The notes beneath the pieces were generated by a model. That model was not told the origin of the DNA. It saw nothing but the letters and a program-made list of their open reading frames with translations, and ran no database searches. Of a DNA stretch of 7,414 nt, positions 1-7,151 are shown one piece after another. Each line of letters opens with the position of its first letter. The stretch's first letter is position 1. The stretch is from Alcaligenaceae bacterium. Its GTDB lineage: Bacteria; Pseudomonadota; Gammaproteobacteria; Burkholderiales; Burkholderiaceae_B. The stretch spans positions 1 through 7,414 of the forward strand of contig JAAZDZ010000513.1 in the NCBI GenBank assembly GCA_012512545.1, read 5' to 3'. The translations under genes and the position numbers were made by a program.

Positions 1-1
1 C

Positions 2-331
2 TGGTACACCACCGAAGTCGGCCGTCAGCCCTGGGTGGTGTACGGGGTGATGCGCACGGCCGATGCCGTCAGCCCGCACCGGGCGTTTGAAGTAGGGCTG
101 ACGCTGCTGTTGTTCATCGTGGTGTATTTCATACTGTTTGGCGCAGGCACGGTTTACATGCTGCGCCTGATCAAACGGGGGCCGCCTGCAGCGCCCGATT
201 ACGGGCCGGAAGGCGGGCCGGGCGAGGTACGGACACCCAGCCGCCCCTTGTCTGCGGCGACTGAAGCCGGTGCCGGTTACACAGTGTCCCGCCAGCCTGC
301 GCGCGGCCAGGGAGATAAGCATGGGTATTGA
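2..331 (+). CDS. cydA: Cytochrome bd quinol oxidase subunit I, CIO type, C-terminal part
   Basis: The last 109 residues of the haem-bearing subunit of the inner-membrane bd-type quinol oxidase, which oxidises ubiquinol and reduces oxygen to water. The 5' end lies outside the window. The fragment opens with EVGRQPWVVYGVMRTADAVS, the conserved stretch near the last helices; the form with VVYGVMRTADAVS resembles the cyanide-insensitive (CioA) branch rather than E. coli CydA. One clear transmembrane helix follows (fragment residues about 29-55, VGLTLLLFIVVYFILFGAG), then a Pro/Gly-rich tail containing RPLSAA, a motif I recall near the end of many CioA proteins. About 23 further residues follow RPLSAA and run through the ribosome binding site of the next gene. 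The stop overlaps the start of cydB by 11 bases, so translation is probably coupled. The family call is firm; the choice of CioA over CydA is from motif style. Confidence 0.93.
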   Translation, partial: WYTTEVGRQPWVVYGVMRTADAVSPHRAFEVGLTLLLFIVVYFILFGAGTVYMLRLIKRGPPAAPDYGPEGGPGEVRTPSRPLSAATEAGAGYTVSRQPARGQGDKHGY

Positions 332-1328
332 TCTGACAATTCTGTGGGCCGTCATCATACTGTTCGGCATCCTGATGTATGTCGTCATGGATGGCTTTGA
401 TCTGGGCATTGGCATTCTGTACCCTTTTTTCCCCGATCAGCACGACAGGGATGTCATGATGAATACTGTTGCGCCGGTCTGGGATGGCAACGAAACCTGG
501 CTGGTGCTGGGTGGGGCGGGCCTGCTGGCAGCATTTCCGCTGGCGTATGCGGTGATACTCAGCGCCTTCATGCTGCCGCTGATTTTCATGTTGCTGGGGT
601 TGATTTTCCGGGGCGTGGCCTTTGAGTTCCGCTTCAAAGCCACTGACCAGCGCCGCCATTTCTGGGATAAAGCGTTCATCGGCGGGTCGGTGGTGGCCAC
701 GTTCTTTCAGGGGGTGACCCTGGGGGCTTACCTGGAAGGCATTCAAGTGGTGGGGCGACAATTCGCAGGCGGGCCGTTTGACTGGTTCCGGCCCTTTCCA
801 ATCTTCACCGGGCTGGCGCTGATTGTCGCCTACGCTTTGCTGGGCTGCACCTGGCTGGTGATGAAAACCGATGCCTCCTTGCAGCGGCGCATGATACAGC
901 TGGCGCGTCCACTGGCCCTGGCGCTGCTTGGGGCGATTCTGATCGTCAGCATCTGGACGCCCATTGCGCACGAAGGCATCCGTGTGCGCTGGTTCAGCAC
1001 CCCCAATCTTTATTGGTTCGCGCCAGTGCCGGTGCTGGTGCTGGCATGCGCCTGGTCTTTGCTGCGCGCGCTCGACAAGCAGCCTCATGCAGGGCCTTTT
1101 GTGCTGACTCTATGCCTGGTGTTTCTGGGTTACAGTGGTTTGGGAATCAGCCTGTGGCCCAACATCATTCCGCCCGACATCGACTTGTGGGACGCCGCCG
1201 GGCCGCCTCAAAGCCAGGGGTTTGCGTTGGTGGGCGCTTTATTCATCATCCCCATCATTCTCATGTATACCGCTTGGTCATACTATGTCTTTCGGGGCAA
1301 AGTGCGGGCGGGCGATGGCTATCATTGA
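321..1328 (+). CDS. cydB: Cytochrome bd quinol oxidase subunit II, CIO type
   Basis: The second core subunit of the bd oxidase (335 aa), an integral inner-membrane protein that partners CydA. The N-terminus carries the family signature MDGFDLGIG (residues 23-31) and then WDGNETW (54-60). E. coli CydB has WDGNQVW at this site, and the NETW form, the RGVAFEFRFK stretch and the short length (E. coli is 379 aa) point to the CioB branch. About eight hydrophobic segments are visible, and the C-terminal end has PNIIPPDIDLWDAA followed by a last helix ending in MYTAWSYYVFRGK. I chose the ATG at 321 because GGGAGA sits just upstream (310-315) and the protein starts straight into the first helix; a longer reading from 270 adds residues with no family resemblance. 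It overlaps the end of cydA and is followed 12 bases later by a small membrane protein gene. Confidence 0.95.
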   Translation: MGIDLTILWAVIILFGILMYVVMDGFDLGIGILYPFFPDQHDRDVMMNTVAPVWDGNETWLVLGGAGLLAAFPLAYAVILSAFMLPLIFMLLGLIFRGVAFEFRFKATDQRRHFWDKAFIGGSVVATFFQGVTLGAYLEGIQVVGRQFAGGPFDWFRPFPIFTGLALIVAYALLGCTWLVMKTDASLQRRMIQLARPLALALLGAILIVSIWTPIAHEGIRVRWFSTPNLYWFAPVPVLVLACAWSLLRALDKQPHAGPFVLTLCLVFLGYSGLGISLWPNIIPPDIDLWDAAGPPQSQGFALVGALFIIPIILMYTAWSYYVFRGKVRAGDGYH

Positions 1329-1340
1329 GGCGGGTGCGGC

Positions 1341-1478
1341 ATGCGGGCAACAGTCAGGCAATGGTTGCAGCGGGCAGCTTGGCTGGGACTCATCTGGGTT
1401 GCCAGCGTGGCAGTATTGGGCCTGGCGGCCTGGGTTTTGCGCTTGCTGATGAAATCCATCGGAATGAGCCCGCCCTGA
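1341..1478 (+). CDS. Small membrane protein of the bd oxidase operon (DUF2474-like)
   Basis: A 45-residue protein with one transmembrane helix. It begins MRATVRQWLQRAAWLGLIW, continues with a hydrophobic run (about residues 13-37) and ends RLLMKSIGMSPP. The pattern of a basic, Trp-containing N-terminus, LGLIWVASVAVLGLAA, then LRLLM and a closing G-M-x-P matches what I remember of DUF2474, a family commonly encoded right after cydB/cioB. The gene starts 12 bases after the cydB stop, and GAGG at 1327-1330 overlaps that stop and could serve as ribosome binding site with a rather long spacing of 10. By analogy with E. coli CydX it is likely an accessory subunit that packs against CydA, but that is inference from position and shape. 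Its small size means automated gene calling can miss it. Confidence 0.82.
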   Translation: MRATVRQWLQRAAWLGLIWVASVAVLGLAAWVLRLLMKSIGMSPP

Positions 1479-1517
1479 AACAGCGCCGGACGTGTTCATA
1501 AAACCCTGCCGTCTGTC

Positions 1518-1542
1518 CTGTCTTGCCCTTCGGGCAAGGCAG
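1518..1542 (+). terminator. Strong hairpin after the bd oxidase operon
   Basis: An 11-bp stem (1518-1528 with 1532-1542, one G-U pair) closes on the triloop TTC; the core is CTTGCCC/GGGCAAG. It sits 40 bases after the small-protein stop and about 110 bases before nrdJ, so it is placed to end the oxidase transcript. No T-tract follows (AAGAGGG comes next), so it may be an imperfect intrinsic terminator, an attenuator or an mRNA-stabilising hairpin. Confidence 0.4.
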
Positions 1543-1612
1543 AAGAGGGTACCGTTGAGCACGCGCAAACCTTTGGCCCGGGGCGGCGGTCGCTGCGGGT
1601 GAAACCCTTATT

Positions 1613-1618
1613 TATAAT
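1613..1618 (+). promoter_or_regulatory. Candidate -10 box for nrdJ
   Basis: A perfect TATAAT lies in a short AT-rich patch 33 bases before the nrdJ start, in otherwise GC-rich sequence. No good -35 hexamer is present at 16-18 bases upstream (the sequence there reads about TCGCTG), so the promoter would be weak or need an activator. I see no NrdR-box pair and no cobalamin riboswitch in the 172-base gap. Confidence 0.35.
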
Positions 1619-1650
1619 CATTGATTGGACATTTCACGGGGACTCATACC

Positions 1651-4509
1651 ATGCAACATCTGGAAAGCACCGCTATTGCTCTGGCGGAACCTCAAGATAT
1701 TTCCACCGAAGTACTTCTTGAAAAGTATGCCAAAAACGGTGAAACATCCATACACGAGGTGCGGGCCAGAGTTGCCACTGCGTTGGCGCAGGTAGAAGAA
1801 CCCAAGCAGCGTAAAAAATATGCGGAAGAGTTCCTGTGGGCCATGGAGCACGGTTTCGTGCCGGCCGGGCGCGTCAACAGCGCTGCCGGAACTGACTTGC
1901 AAAGCACGCTGATCAACTGCTTTGTGCAGCCAGTGGGCGATTCCATCACAGAATCCGAAGGCGGCAAGCCGGGCATCTACACTGCATTGGCGCAGGCAGC
2001 TGAAACCATGCGCCGCGGCGGCGGCGTGGGCTACAATTTTTCGCAGATCCGCCCGCGCGGTGCCCTGGTGAAAGGCACAGGCAGCAGCGCGTCCGGCCCT
2101 ATTTCGTATATGCGCGTATTCGATCGTTCCTGCGAAACCGTCGAATCCGCCGGCGCCCGCCGGGGCGCGCAGATGGCAGTGCTTAACGTCACTCACCCCG
2201 ATGTTCTGGAATTCATAACGGCCAAGCAGGAACGCGGCCAGCTCAATAACTTCAATGTCTCGGTAGGCGTTACTGACACCTTCATGAAGGCGGTGGAAGA
2301 AGACGGCGACTTCGAGCTCACTCACGTCACTGAACCCAATGCCGATCTCAAATTGCAGGGTGCTTACCTGCGCGACGATGGCCAGTGGGTGTATCGTAAG
2401 GTGCGCGCCCGCGAAGTGTGGGATCTCATCATGCAGAGCACCTACGCGGCTGCTGAGCCCGGCGTGCTCTATCTGGATCGCATCAACGAAGAAAACAACC
2501 TGGCCTACTGCGAAAGCATTGAAGCCACCAACCCTTGCGGCGAACAGCCGCTGCCCGATTACGGTTGCTGCTGCCTGGGCAGCCTGAACCTCACCGCCTA
2601 TGTGCGTTCGCCTTTCTCCGATGCTGCCGACTTCGACTACGAAGAAATGCGCAAGGCCACAAAGCTGGCGGTGCGCATGCTGGATAACGTTCTTATAGCG
2701 ACCAAATGGCCGCTCGAAGAACAAAAGCAGGAAGCCGACGCCAAGCGCCGCCTGGGTCTGGGCTTTACCGGGCTGGGCGACACCCTCATCATGCTGGGCT
2801 TGCGCTACGATTCTGAGCAAGGCCGTGAAGTCGCCGCCCGTTTCGCCCGCGAAATGCGCGACGCCGCTTACGAGGCTTCGGTTGAGCTGGCCCGCGAACG
2901 CGGCGCCTTCCCCCTGTTTGACGCCGACCAATACCTGGCTGCCGGTTTCGCCGCGCGCCTGCCCGATGCAATAAAAGAGCAGATCCGCCAGCATGGCGTG
3001 CGTAATTCGCACCTGACCTCCATTGCGCCGACCGGCACCATTTCACTGGCTTTTGCAGACAACGCATCGAACGGCATCGAGCCTGCTTTTTCGTGGTTCT
3101 ACAGCCGCCTCAAGCGCATGCCCGATGGTTCCAAAAAAGAATATACCGTCGAAGATCACGCCTATCGCGTTTACCGTGCCATGGGCGGCGATACCGATAA
3201 CCTGCCCGATGCGTTTGTCAGCGCGCTGGATATTTCCGCCATTGATCACATGCTGATGGTGGCAGCGGTGGCCCCCTATGTGGATGCGGCCATTTCCAAG
3301 ACGGTCAATGTGCCTGAAGACTATCCCTATGAAGATTTCAAGGGTCTTTACATGGAAGCCTGGCACCGCGGACTGAAAGGCATTACCACGTACCGTCCCA
3401 ACAACATCCTGGGCGCCGTGCTGTCGGTCCCTGCCACTGAGACCTCTCCCAGCACGCCCGAACCCATCAGGCTTTCCGAACAGGACAAGCGCATGGTTCT
3501 CACCGAAGTCATGAAGTCGCCGCCGCTGGCTTCATTGCGCTGGCCGTCGCGCCCCACCTTGCCAGCGGGTGCATCCGCCTGGGTGAGCGAAACCATTCAT
3601 ACGCCGCAAGGCGAATTCGCCGTGGTGGTGGCCGACCAGGCCAATGTGCCGTTCGAGGTCTGGGTGCTGGGCGGCCAGCCGCCGCGCGGGCTGGATGCCA
3701 TTGCCAAAACGCTGTCGGCCGATATGCGCGCCAACGATCGCGGCTGGCTGCGCAAGAAGCTGTCCGTACTGGCACGCGCTTATGGCGATGGCTTTGAAAT
3801 GCCCATGCCGCCCGACGGTGCGCCAGTACGGGTGCCCAGCGCCACCGCAGCGCTGGCCCGGCTGGTGGAGTGGCGCTACGACGCTTTGGGCGCGCTGGAA
3901 GTCCGTGACGACGACCCGGCTCCTGTGCTGCACGCCTTGTTCGCGCCGCGCGAACCCAAAACCGGCACGGATGGCACGCTGGCCTGGGTGGCCGATGTGC
4001 GCAACCCTTCTACGGGCGATGACTTCGTGCTCATGCTCAAAGAACTGCAAATGCCCGATGGCAGCCGCCGACCTTACAGCATGTGGCTGACAGGCGAGCA
4101 CCCGGTCGCGCTGGACGGTGTCTGCAAGCTGCTGAGCCTGGATATGCGCGTGATCGACCCGGCCTGGATCGCCATGAAGCTGCGCAAGCTGCTGAATTAT
4201 GCCGAGCCGCGCGGCGATTTTCTGGCTCAGGTTCCGGGTACGGAACGTCAGGAAAACTACCCGTCAACGGTGGCGTATATCGCCAGGCTGGTGATTCATC
4301 GCTACGCGATGCTGGGCATACTGACCGAAGACGGCCTGCCTATCAAGGCTATGGGCGTGGTAGCGGATGAACCCACCCACGATCGCGCCGCCCATGCGCA
4401 GCCCGCCATGATCGGCAAGCCCTGCCAGGAATGCGGCAACCATACAGTCATCAAGAAAGACGGCTGCGAATTCTGCACTTCGTGCGGCGCTATCGGGGCT
4501 TGCGGGTAA
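1651..4509 (+). CDS. nrdJ: Adenosylcobalamin-dependent class II ribonucleotide reductase
   Basis: A 952-aa cytosolic enzyme that reduces ribonucleotides to deoxyribonucleotides, using adenosylcobalamin to make the thiyl radical, so it works with or without oxygen. The catalytic barrel spans about residues 15-600. C90 (in LINCFVQP) is one redox cysteine; N294, C296 and E298 form the NPCGE active site, with C296 the radical site; the CCC at 306-308 supplies the partner, C307 by its spacing. RRGGGVGY (121-128) and PTGTISL (460-466) are also family motifs. There is no N-terminal ATP cone. Residues about 654-749 and 789-891 look like two copies of one domain resembling TSCPD. The C-terminus has C925, C928, C939, C942, C945 and C951, a metal-binding or redox-shuttle tail. 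I chose the ATG at 1651 because ACGGGGA lies 8 bases upstream; a TTG at 1621 would add ten unconvincing residues. It is convergent with the next gene, 34 bases away. Confidence 0.96.
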   Translation: MQHLESTAIALAEPQDISTEVLLEKYAKNGETSIHEVRARVATALAQVEEPKQRKKYAEEFLWAMEHGFVPAGRVNSAAGTDLQSTLINCFVQPVGDSITESEGGKPGIYTALAQAAETMRRGGGVGYNFSQIRPRGALVKGTGSSASGPISYMRVFDRSCETVESAGARRGAQMAVLNVTHPDVLEFITAKQERGQLNNFNVSVGVTDTFMKAVEEDGDFELTHVTEPNADLKLQGAYLRDDGQWVYRKVRAREVWDLIMQSTYAAAEPGVLYLDRINEENNLAYCESIEATNPCGEQPLPDYGCCCLGSLNLTAYVRSPFSDAADFDYEEMRKATKLAVRMLDNVLIATKWPLEEQKQEADAKRRLGLGFTGLGDTLIMLGLRYDSEQGREVAARFAREMRDAAYEASVELARERGAFPLFDADQYLAAGFAARLPDAIKEQIRQHGVRNSHLTSIAPTGTISLAFADNASNGIEPAFSWFYSRLKRMPDGSKKEYTVEDHAYRVYRAMGGDTDNLPDAFVSALDISAIDHMLMVAAVAPYVDAAISKTVNVPEDYPYEDFKGLYMEAWHRGLKGITTYRPNNILGAVLSVPATETSPSTPEPIRLSEQDKRMVLTEVMKSPPLASLRWPSRPTLPAGASAWVSETIHTPQGEFAVVVADQANVPFEVWVLGGQPPRGLDAIAKTLSADMRANDRGWLRKKLSVLARAYGDGFEMPMPPDGAPVRVPSATAALARLVEWRYDALGALEVRDDDPAPVLHALFAPREPKTGTDGTLAWVADVRNPSTGDDFVLMLKELQMPDGSRRPYSMWLTGEHPVALDGVCKLLSLDMRVIDPAWIAMKLRKLLNYAEPRGDFLAQVPGTERQENYPSTVAYIARLVIHRYAMLGILTEDGLPIKAMGVVADEPTHDRAAHAQPAMIGKPCQECGNHTVIKKDGCEFCTSCGAIGACG

Positions 4510-4543
4510 ATAGAAATTCTGCGGGAAGGGTTGTTTACCTGAA

Positions 4544-5032
4544 TTACCTGACCTGCAGATTTTTGCCGTCGTACACGTAGGTGTCGATTTTTTCGGGAGA
4601 TTCCTGGTTGGGCGTTTGTAATGTCAGTGTCTTGGCATCAGCGCTCACCCGGATCTGTTCCGAGCACGAGCCGAACGCAGGCGAAATACTGTAGCTGTCG
4701 GCTCGCATGACCATCCAGCGGTACATGATGGGGCAGGCATTGTTTCCCGAGCTGATGGATATCAGCGTGGCCTGCCTGTCGGGCATTTCAAAAGAATAGT
4801 TAAGGCTCAGCATGCCGCTGATGGGCGGGTCGATCTGACCGCCATCCAGCTTCAGCTGGGCTTCATAGACGTATTCGCTTTCGCTGACCGTCAGGGTGCC
4901 ATAGGGGGTGGAAAGCTCGATGAATTTTGGCGTGGTGGGCCAATTTTCGTCGGCGGAGGCGTGTGCCGGCCCGCATACGAGCAGCAAGGTTGCCAGGGCT
5001 TTGCAGCCATAGAGAAACGGTAAAATGCGCAT
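4544..5032 (-). CDS. Small exported protein of unknown function
   Basis: A 162-aa protein that I do not recognise. It starts with a likely Sec signal peptide: MRILPFLYGCK, a hydrophobic core ALATLLLVCG, and cleavage after AHA (residue 25) or ASA (residue 27). The cysteine at 20 is preceded by LLV, which is a poor lipobox, so a soluble periplasmic or secreted protein is more likely than a lipoprotein. The mature part (about 135 aa) is rich in beta-prone stretches such as TLTVSESEYVYEAQLKL and TLTLQT, and has only two cysteines, C100 and C123, which could form a disulfide. The start at 5032 is chosen for the signal peptide, although no good ribosome binding site precedes it; the frame stays open to 5170, but the extra 46 residues look non-coding. 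It stands alone, convergent with nrdJ and divergent from ribA. Confidence 0.7.
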   Translation of the reverse strand: MRILPFLYGCKALATLLLVCGPAHASADENWPTTPKFIELSTPYGTLTVSESEYVYEAQLKLDGGQIDPPISGMLSLNYSFEMPDRQATLISISSGNNACPIMYRWMVMRADSYSISPAFGSCSEQIRVSADAKTLTLQTPNQESPEKIDTYVYDGKNLQVR

Positions 5033-5429
5033 GTCAGGAACCCGGCGCCATAAAAAGCACGAATCCTCAGCACGGGCCTTGCCAGAGGCGGCCAAGCCGG
5101 GCAGGGACCGTTCAGTAACGGAGCCCGCAGTTCTCCAGAAAGAACGAGGGCGTTGCACATGCTGGCGCAAGGGGCGCCTCGCGCAACGGGTTTTGCTCCT
5201 TCATTACATTTCATTTCGCAACGCCACGCAAGTGGCACAAAAGGCGGATCACAAAAAACAGGGCTGAAGACAGCGCTGCTGCCCGTCTTTCACTGCTGCA
5301 GGCGGAGTTTCGGAAATGAAATACTGTTTTTCAGGCTCTTTCCTGCAGTGAGCAGTTCTGTCGAAGTATGATTGGGGCTGCGCAGATATCTGCTGCTTTT
5401 GAGCATTTCATCTTATCCAGAGGTCATCC
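5033..5429. promoter_or_regulatory. 397-base gap between the exported-protein gene and ribA
   Basis: No convincing gene on either strand; the short open frames here have no ribosome binding site or recognisable protein. It should hold the divergent promoters. Visible elements are a small hairpin CCGTT-CAGT-AACGG (5108-5121), a 10-base inverted pair ATTTCATTTC (5208-5217) and GAAATGAAAT (5313-5322), CTGCAGG (5296-5302) with CCTGCAG (5342-5348), a possible -10 box TATGAT (5367-5372) without a good -35, and a perfect 12-base palindrome GCAGATATCTGC (5382-5393). I find no FMN riboswitch. Confidence 0.5.
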
Positions 5430-6110
5430 ATGTCGCCAAAGCCCGGCGCCGTTGCGGGCGAAACGGAAATCATCCCAGGCGGAACATCCGTCGGCACCCC
5501 GGTCAGCTATCAGTTGGATCACGTTGCCGCCTGCCGATTGCCCACCCCGTGGGCCGAGTTTCAGCTGCACGCTTTCGTTGATCCTGCCAGTGGCAAAGAA
5601 CACCTTGCCATAGTGCTGGGTGATATCAGCGGCGACAAGCCAGTACTGGCGCGTGTGCATTCCGAATGCCTGACAGGCGATGGCTTGTTCAGCCAGCGCT
5701 GCGATTGCGGCGCCCAGCTGGAAACCGCTTTGCGGCGCATTGCCGATAAAGGCCGGGGCCTGGTGCTTTATCTGCGCCAGGAAGGGCGCGGCATCGGGCT
5801 GGTGAACAAGATTCGCGCCTATCAATTGCAGGACGCGGGCGCCGATACGGTAGAAGCGAATGAGCAGCTGGGTTTTCCGGCCGACATGCGCCGCTACGAT
5901 CTCTGCCAGCCCATGTTGCGTTATTTTGGCGTGCAAAGCCTGCGTCTTATGACCAACAACCCGCGCAAAGTCGCGGCGATGGAAAAAATCGGCGTGGCTG
6001 TCAGCGAGCGCGTGCCAATTCAGGTGAATCGCAACCCCTATAACGAAGGTTATCTCAGCACCAAAGCGGCTAAGCTGGGGCACTGGCTGAAAGAAAAAAT
6101 CAAGGAATAG
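5430..6110 (+). CDS. ribA: GTP cyclohydrolase II
   Basis: A cytosolic zinc enzyme of 226 aa that opens GTP to 2,5-diamino-6-ribosylamino-4-pyrimidinone 5'-phosphate, releasing formate and pyrophosphate: the first step of the GTP branch of riboflavin synthesis. The zinc ligands are C80, C91 and C93 in HSECLTGD...[19 protein letters not shown] (116-124) is the substrate loop; Y131 and R154 match E. coli Y105 and R128 by a constant offset of 26, and LMTNNPRK lies further on. The length exceeds E. coli RibA (196 aa) mainly because of about 26 extra N-terminal residues. AGAGG at 5419-5423 sits 6 bases before the ATG. It is a single-domain enzyme, not fused to RibB, and no other riboflavin gene adjoins it. 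It is convergent with azoR. Confidence 0.96.
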   Translation: MSPKPGAVAGETEIIPGGTSVGTPVSYQLDHVAACRLPTPWAEFQLHAFVDPASGKEHLAIVLGDISGDKPVLARVHSECLTGDGLFSQRCDCGAQLETALRRIADKGRGLVLYLRQEGRGIGLVNKIRAYQLQDAGADTVEANEQLGFPADMRRYDLCQPMLRYFGVQSLRLMTNNPRKVAAMEKIGVAVSERVPIQVNRNPYNEGYLSTKAAKLGHWLKEKIKE

Positions 6111-6179
6111 GCAGAGAACGCCCGCCAGGCAAGCCGGGCTGCCCGCTTTGCGGGTGTCCGGGAGCCGGTTTCAACGGAT

Positions 6180-6226
6180 ACAAAAATGCGCGGCTTTGTT
6201 TCAAGGACAAAGTCGCGCATTTTTGT
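6180..6226. terminator. Bidirectional intrinsic terminator between ribA and azoR
   Basis: A 20-bp stem (6180-6199 with 6207-6226) with one G-U pair and a 7-base loop TTCAAGG. The outer stem carries an A5 run on the left and a T5 run on the right, so either strand yields a GC-rich hairpin followed by U residues. It lies 69 bases after the ribA stop and 71 bases beyond the azoR stop, and so can serve both convergent genes. Confidence 0.85.
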
Positions 6227-6260
6227 GTTTAGCCTGGGACGGCACAGGCTCTTGAGGAAA

Positions 6261-6279
6261 GCCTGCTGAGGAAGCAGGC
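6261..6279 (-). terminator. Second hairpin just after azoR
   Basis: GCCTGCT (6261-6267) and AGCAGGC (6273-6279) form a perfect 7-bp stem around a 5-base loop. Read on the minus strand it comes 18 bases after the azoR stop and is followed by TTTCCTC, a weak T-tract. It may be a first, leaky terminator before the stronger one. A third dyad, AGCCTG (6231-6236) with CAGGCT (6245-6250), lies between the two. Confidence 0.45.
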
Positions 6280-6297
6280 ACAGCGAGGCCGGTGTTA

Positions 6298-6921
6298 TCA
6301 GGCGGCAACGGCTTCCGTGGCAGCGGTGATCTCATCGGCCGCATTACGCAGGGCCGCTTCACGGCTGTCGGCGCCCAGGTCGGTGCCTTCGGCGCGCACA
6401 ATGCGAATGTCGGTAATACCGAAAAAGCCGAAAATCGTTTTCAGGTAGCTTTCCTGGTGTTCCATGGCCTGACCGGCTTCCGATGTCGAGTACACGCCGC
6501 CGCGAGACAGCACGGCAATGACGGTTTTACCTTTGGCCAGCCCTTCAGGCCCGTTCTCGGTATAGCGGAATGTGCGGCCTGCCTGGGCCAGGCGGTCGAT
6601 CCAGGCTTTCAGTTGACTGGGGATGGAGAAGTTATAGAGGGGCGCGCCTACCACGATGACATCGGCCGCCAGAAACTGTGAAACCAGGGTTTCTGACAAT
6701 GCGTTTTCACGCTGTTCCGCTTCACTGAGGGTGTCGCCAGCGGGCCGGCGAATGCCCATGGCGTCGGAAGAGAAATGCGTTGGGGTATCGACTGCCAGAT
6801 CAAGGTGCTCGACCTGAGTGCCGGGGTTGCTGGCCAGCCATTGTTCAACCGCCTGACGAGTCAGGCCACGAGAGACAGAGGCGGCGCCATTGATGCTGGA
6901 ATCGACGTGCAAGAGTTTCAT
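6298..6921 (-). CDS. azoR: FMN-dependent NADH-azoreductase
   Basis: A 207-aa flavodoxin-fold enzyme of the cytosol that uses NADH and bound FMN for two-electron reduction of quinones and azo compounds; the everyday role is probably quinone detoxification. The sequence begins [18 protein letters not shown], where the serine-rich loop (residues 8-17) binds the FMN phosphate. [17 protein letters not shown] (94-110) followed by [15 protein letters not shown] (114-128) is almost the same as in E. coli AzoR, and SRGGVYS (139-145) is the second flavin loop. The length matches the family (about 200 aa). GGAG lies 6 bases before the ATG on the minus strand. Upstream is an AT-rich region with several dyads, which suggests regulation by a dimeric repressor or activator, but no regulator gene is visible in the window. 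Confidence 0.95.
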   Translation of the reverse strand: MKLLHVDSSINGAASVSRGLTRQAVEQWLASNPGTQVEHLDLAVDTPTHFSSDAMGIRRPAGDTLSEAEQRENALSETLVSQFLAADVIVVGAPLYNFSIPSQLKAWIDRLAQAGRTFRYTENGPEGLAKGKTVIAVLSRGGVYSTSEAGQAMEHQESYLKTIFGFFGITDIRIVRAEGTDLGADSREAALRNAADEITAATEAVAA

Positions 6922-7151
6922 GGGGTGCTCCGAAAAATGTGTTTTTGAATGACAATGATGCTATTGTCGTCGTTCCATATTGTTTGATAAATAGCTGTAT
7001 TGGTATATCAATATTCCATTTGTGGAACAATATTCTTGCCGGGTTGCAGGTTCAGGCTGACCCTTGCTCCATCCCGTGACAGGCAGCTTGCGCGGGCGAT
7101 CGGGCATGCGGCTTGCCCATTCAGGCAGGACTCTAACAGCAGGAGAGCACC
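6922..7151. promoter_or_regulatory. Divergent regulatory region of azoR and the next gene
   Basis: The stretch 6940-7035 is clearly AT-rich in a GC-rich window. It holds the perfect dyad GACAAT-N6-ATTGTC (6951-6968), the near-palindrome TATTGGTATATCAATA (6998-7013, 14 of 16 positions symmetrical) and TTCCA-TTTG-TGGAA (7014-7027). TTGATA (6984-6989) with TATCAA (7006-7011) at a spacing of 16 could be a plus-strand promoter, but the same bases can be read the other way. These are operator candidates; the protein that binds is unknown. Confidence 0.55.

Noticed and set aside
171..1088. A 305-codon open frame on the minus strand opposite cydA and cydB
   Set aside because: The translation is rich in Gln, His, Arg and Pro, typical of the antisense of membrane protein genes, and resembles no family.
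1621..1650. TTG at 1621 as an earlier start for nrdJ
   Set aside because: It lies three bases after the TATAAT box, has no ribosome binding site and adds ten residues with no family resemblance; the ATG at 1651 has a good site.
1479..1650. A cobalamin riboswitch ahead of nrdJ
   Set aside because: The gap is short and lacks the conserved B12 box; GCCACTG at about 1775 and 3434 occurs inside coding sequence only.
1618..3012. A 464-codon open frame on the minus strand opposite nrdJ
   Set aside because: It lies wholly inside a certain gene and its frame is open because of the strong GC bias at third codon positions; the protein is His/Ala/Gly-rich with no recognisable domain.
5033..5170. A longer N-terminus for the exported protein, starting at 5170
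   Set aside because: It would bury the signal peptide 46 residues inside the protein, and the added sequence is Arg-rich and non-coding in look.
5033..5429. Small plus-strand frames such as 5025-5267 and 5153-5371
   Set aside because: They have no ribosome binding site, odd composition and no recognisable protein, and they overlap the likely promoter region.
5424..6083. A 219-codon open frame on the minus strand opposite ribA
   Set aside because: RibA on the plus strand has all catalytic residues; the antisense frame is a compositional shadow.
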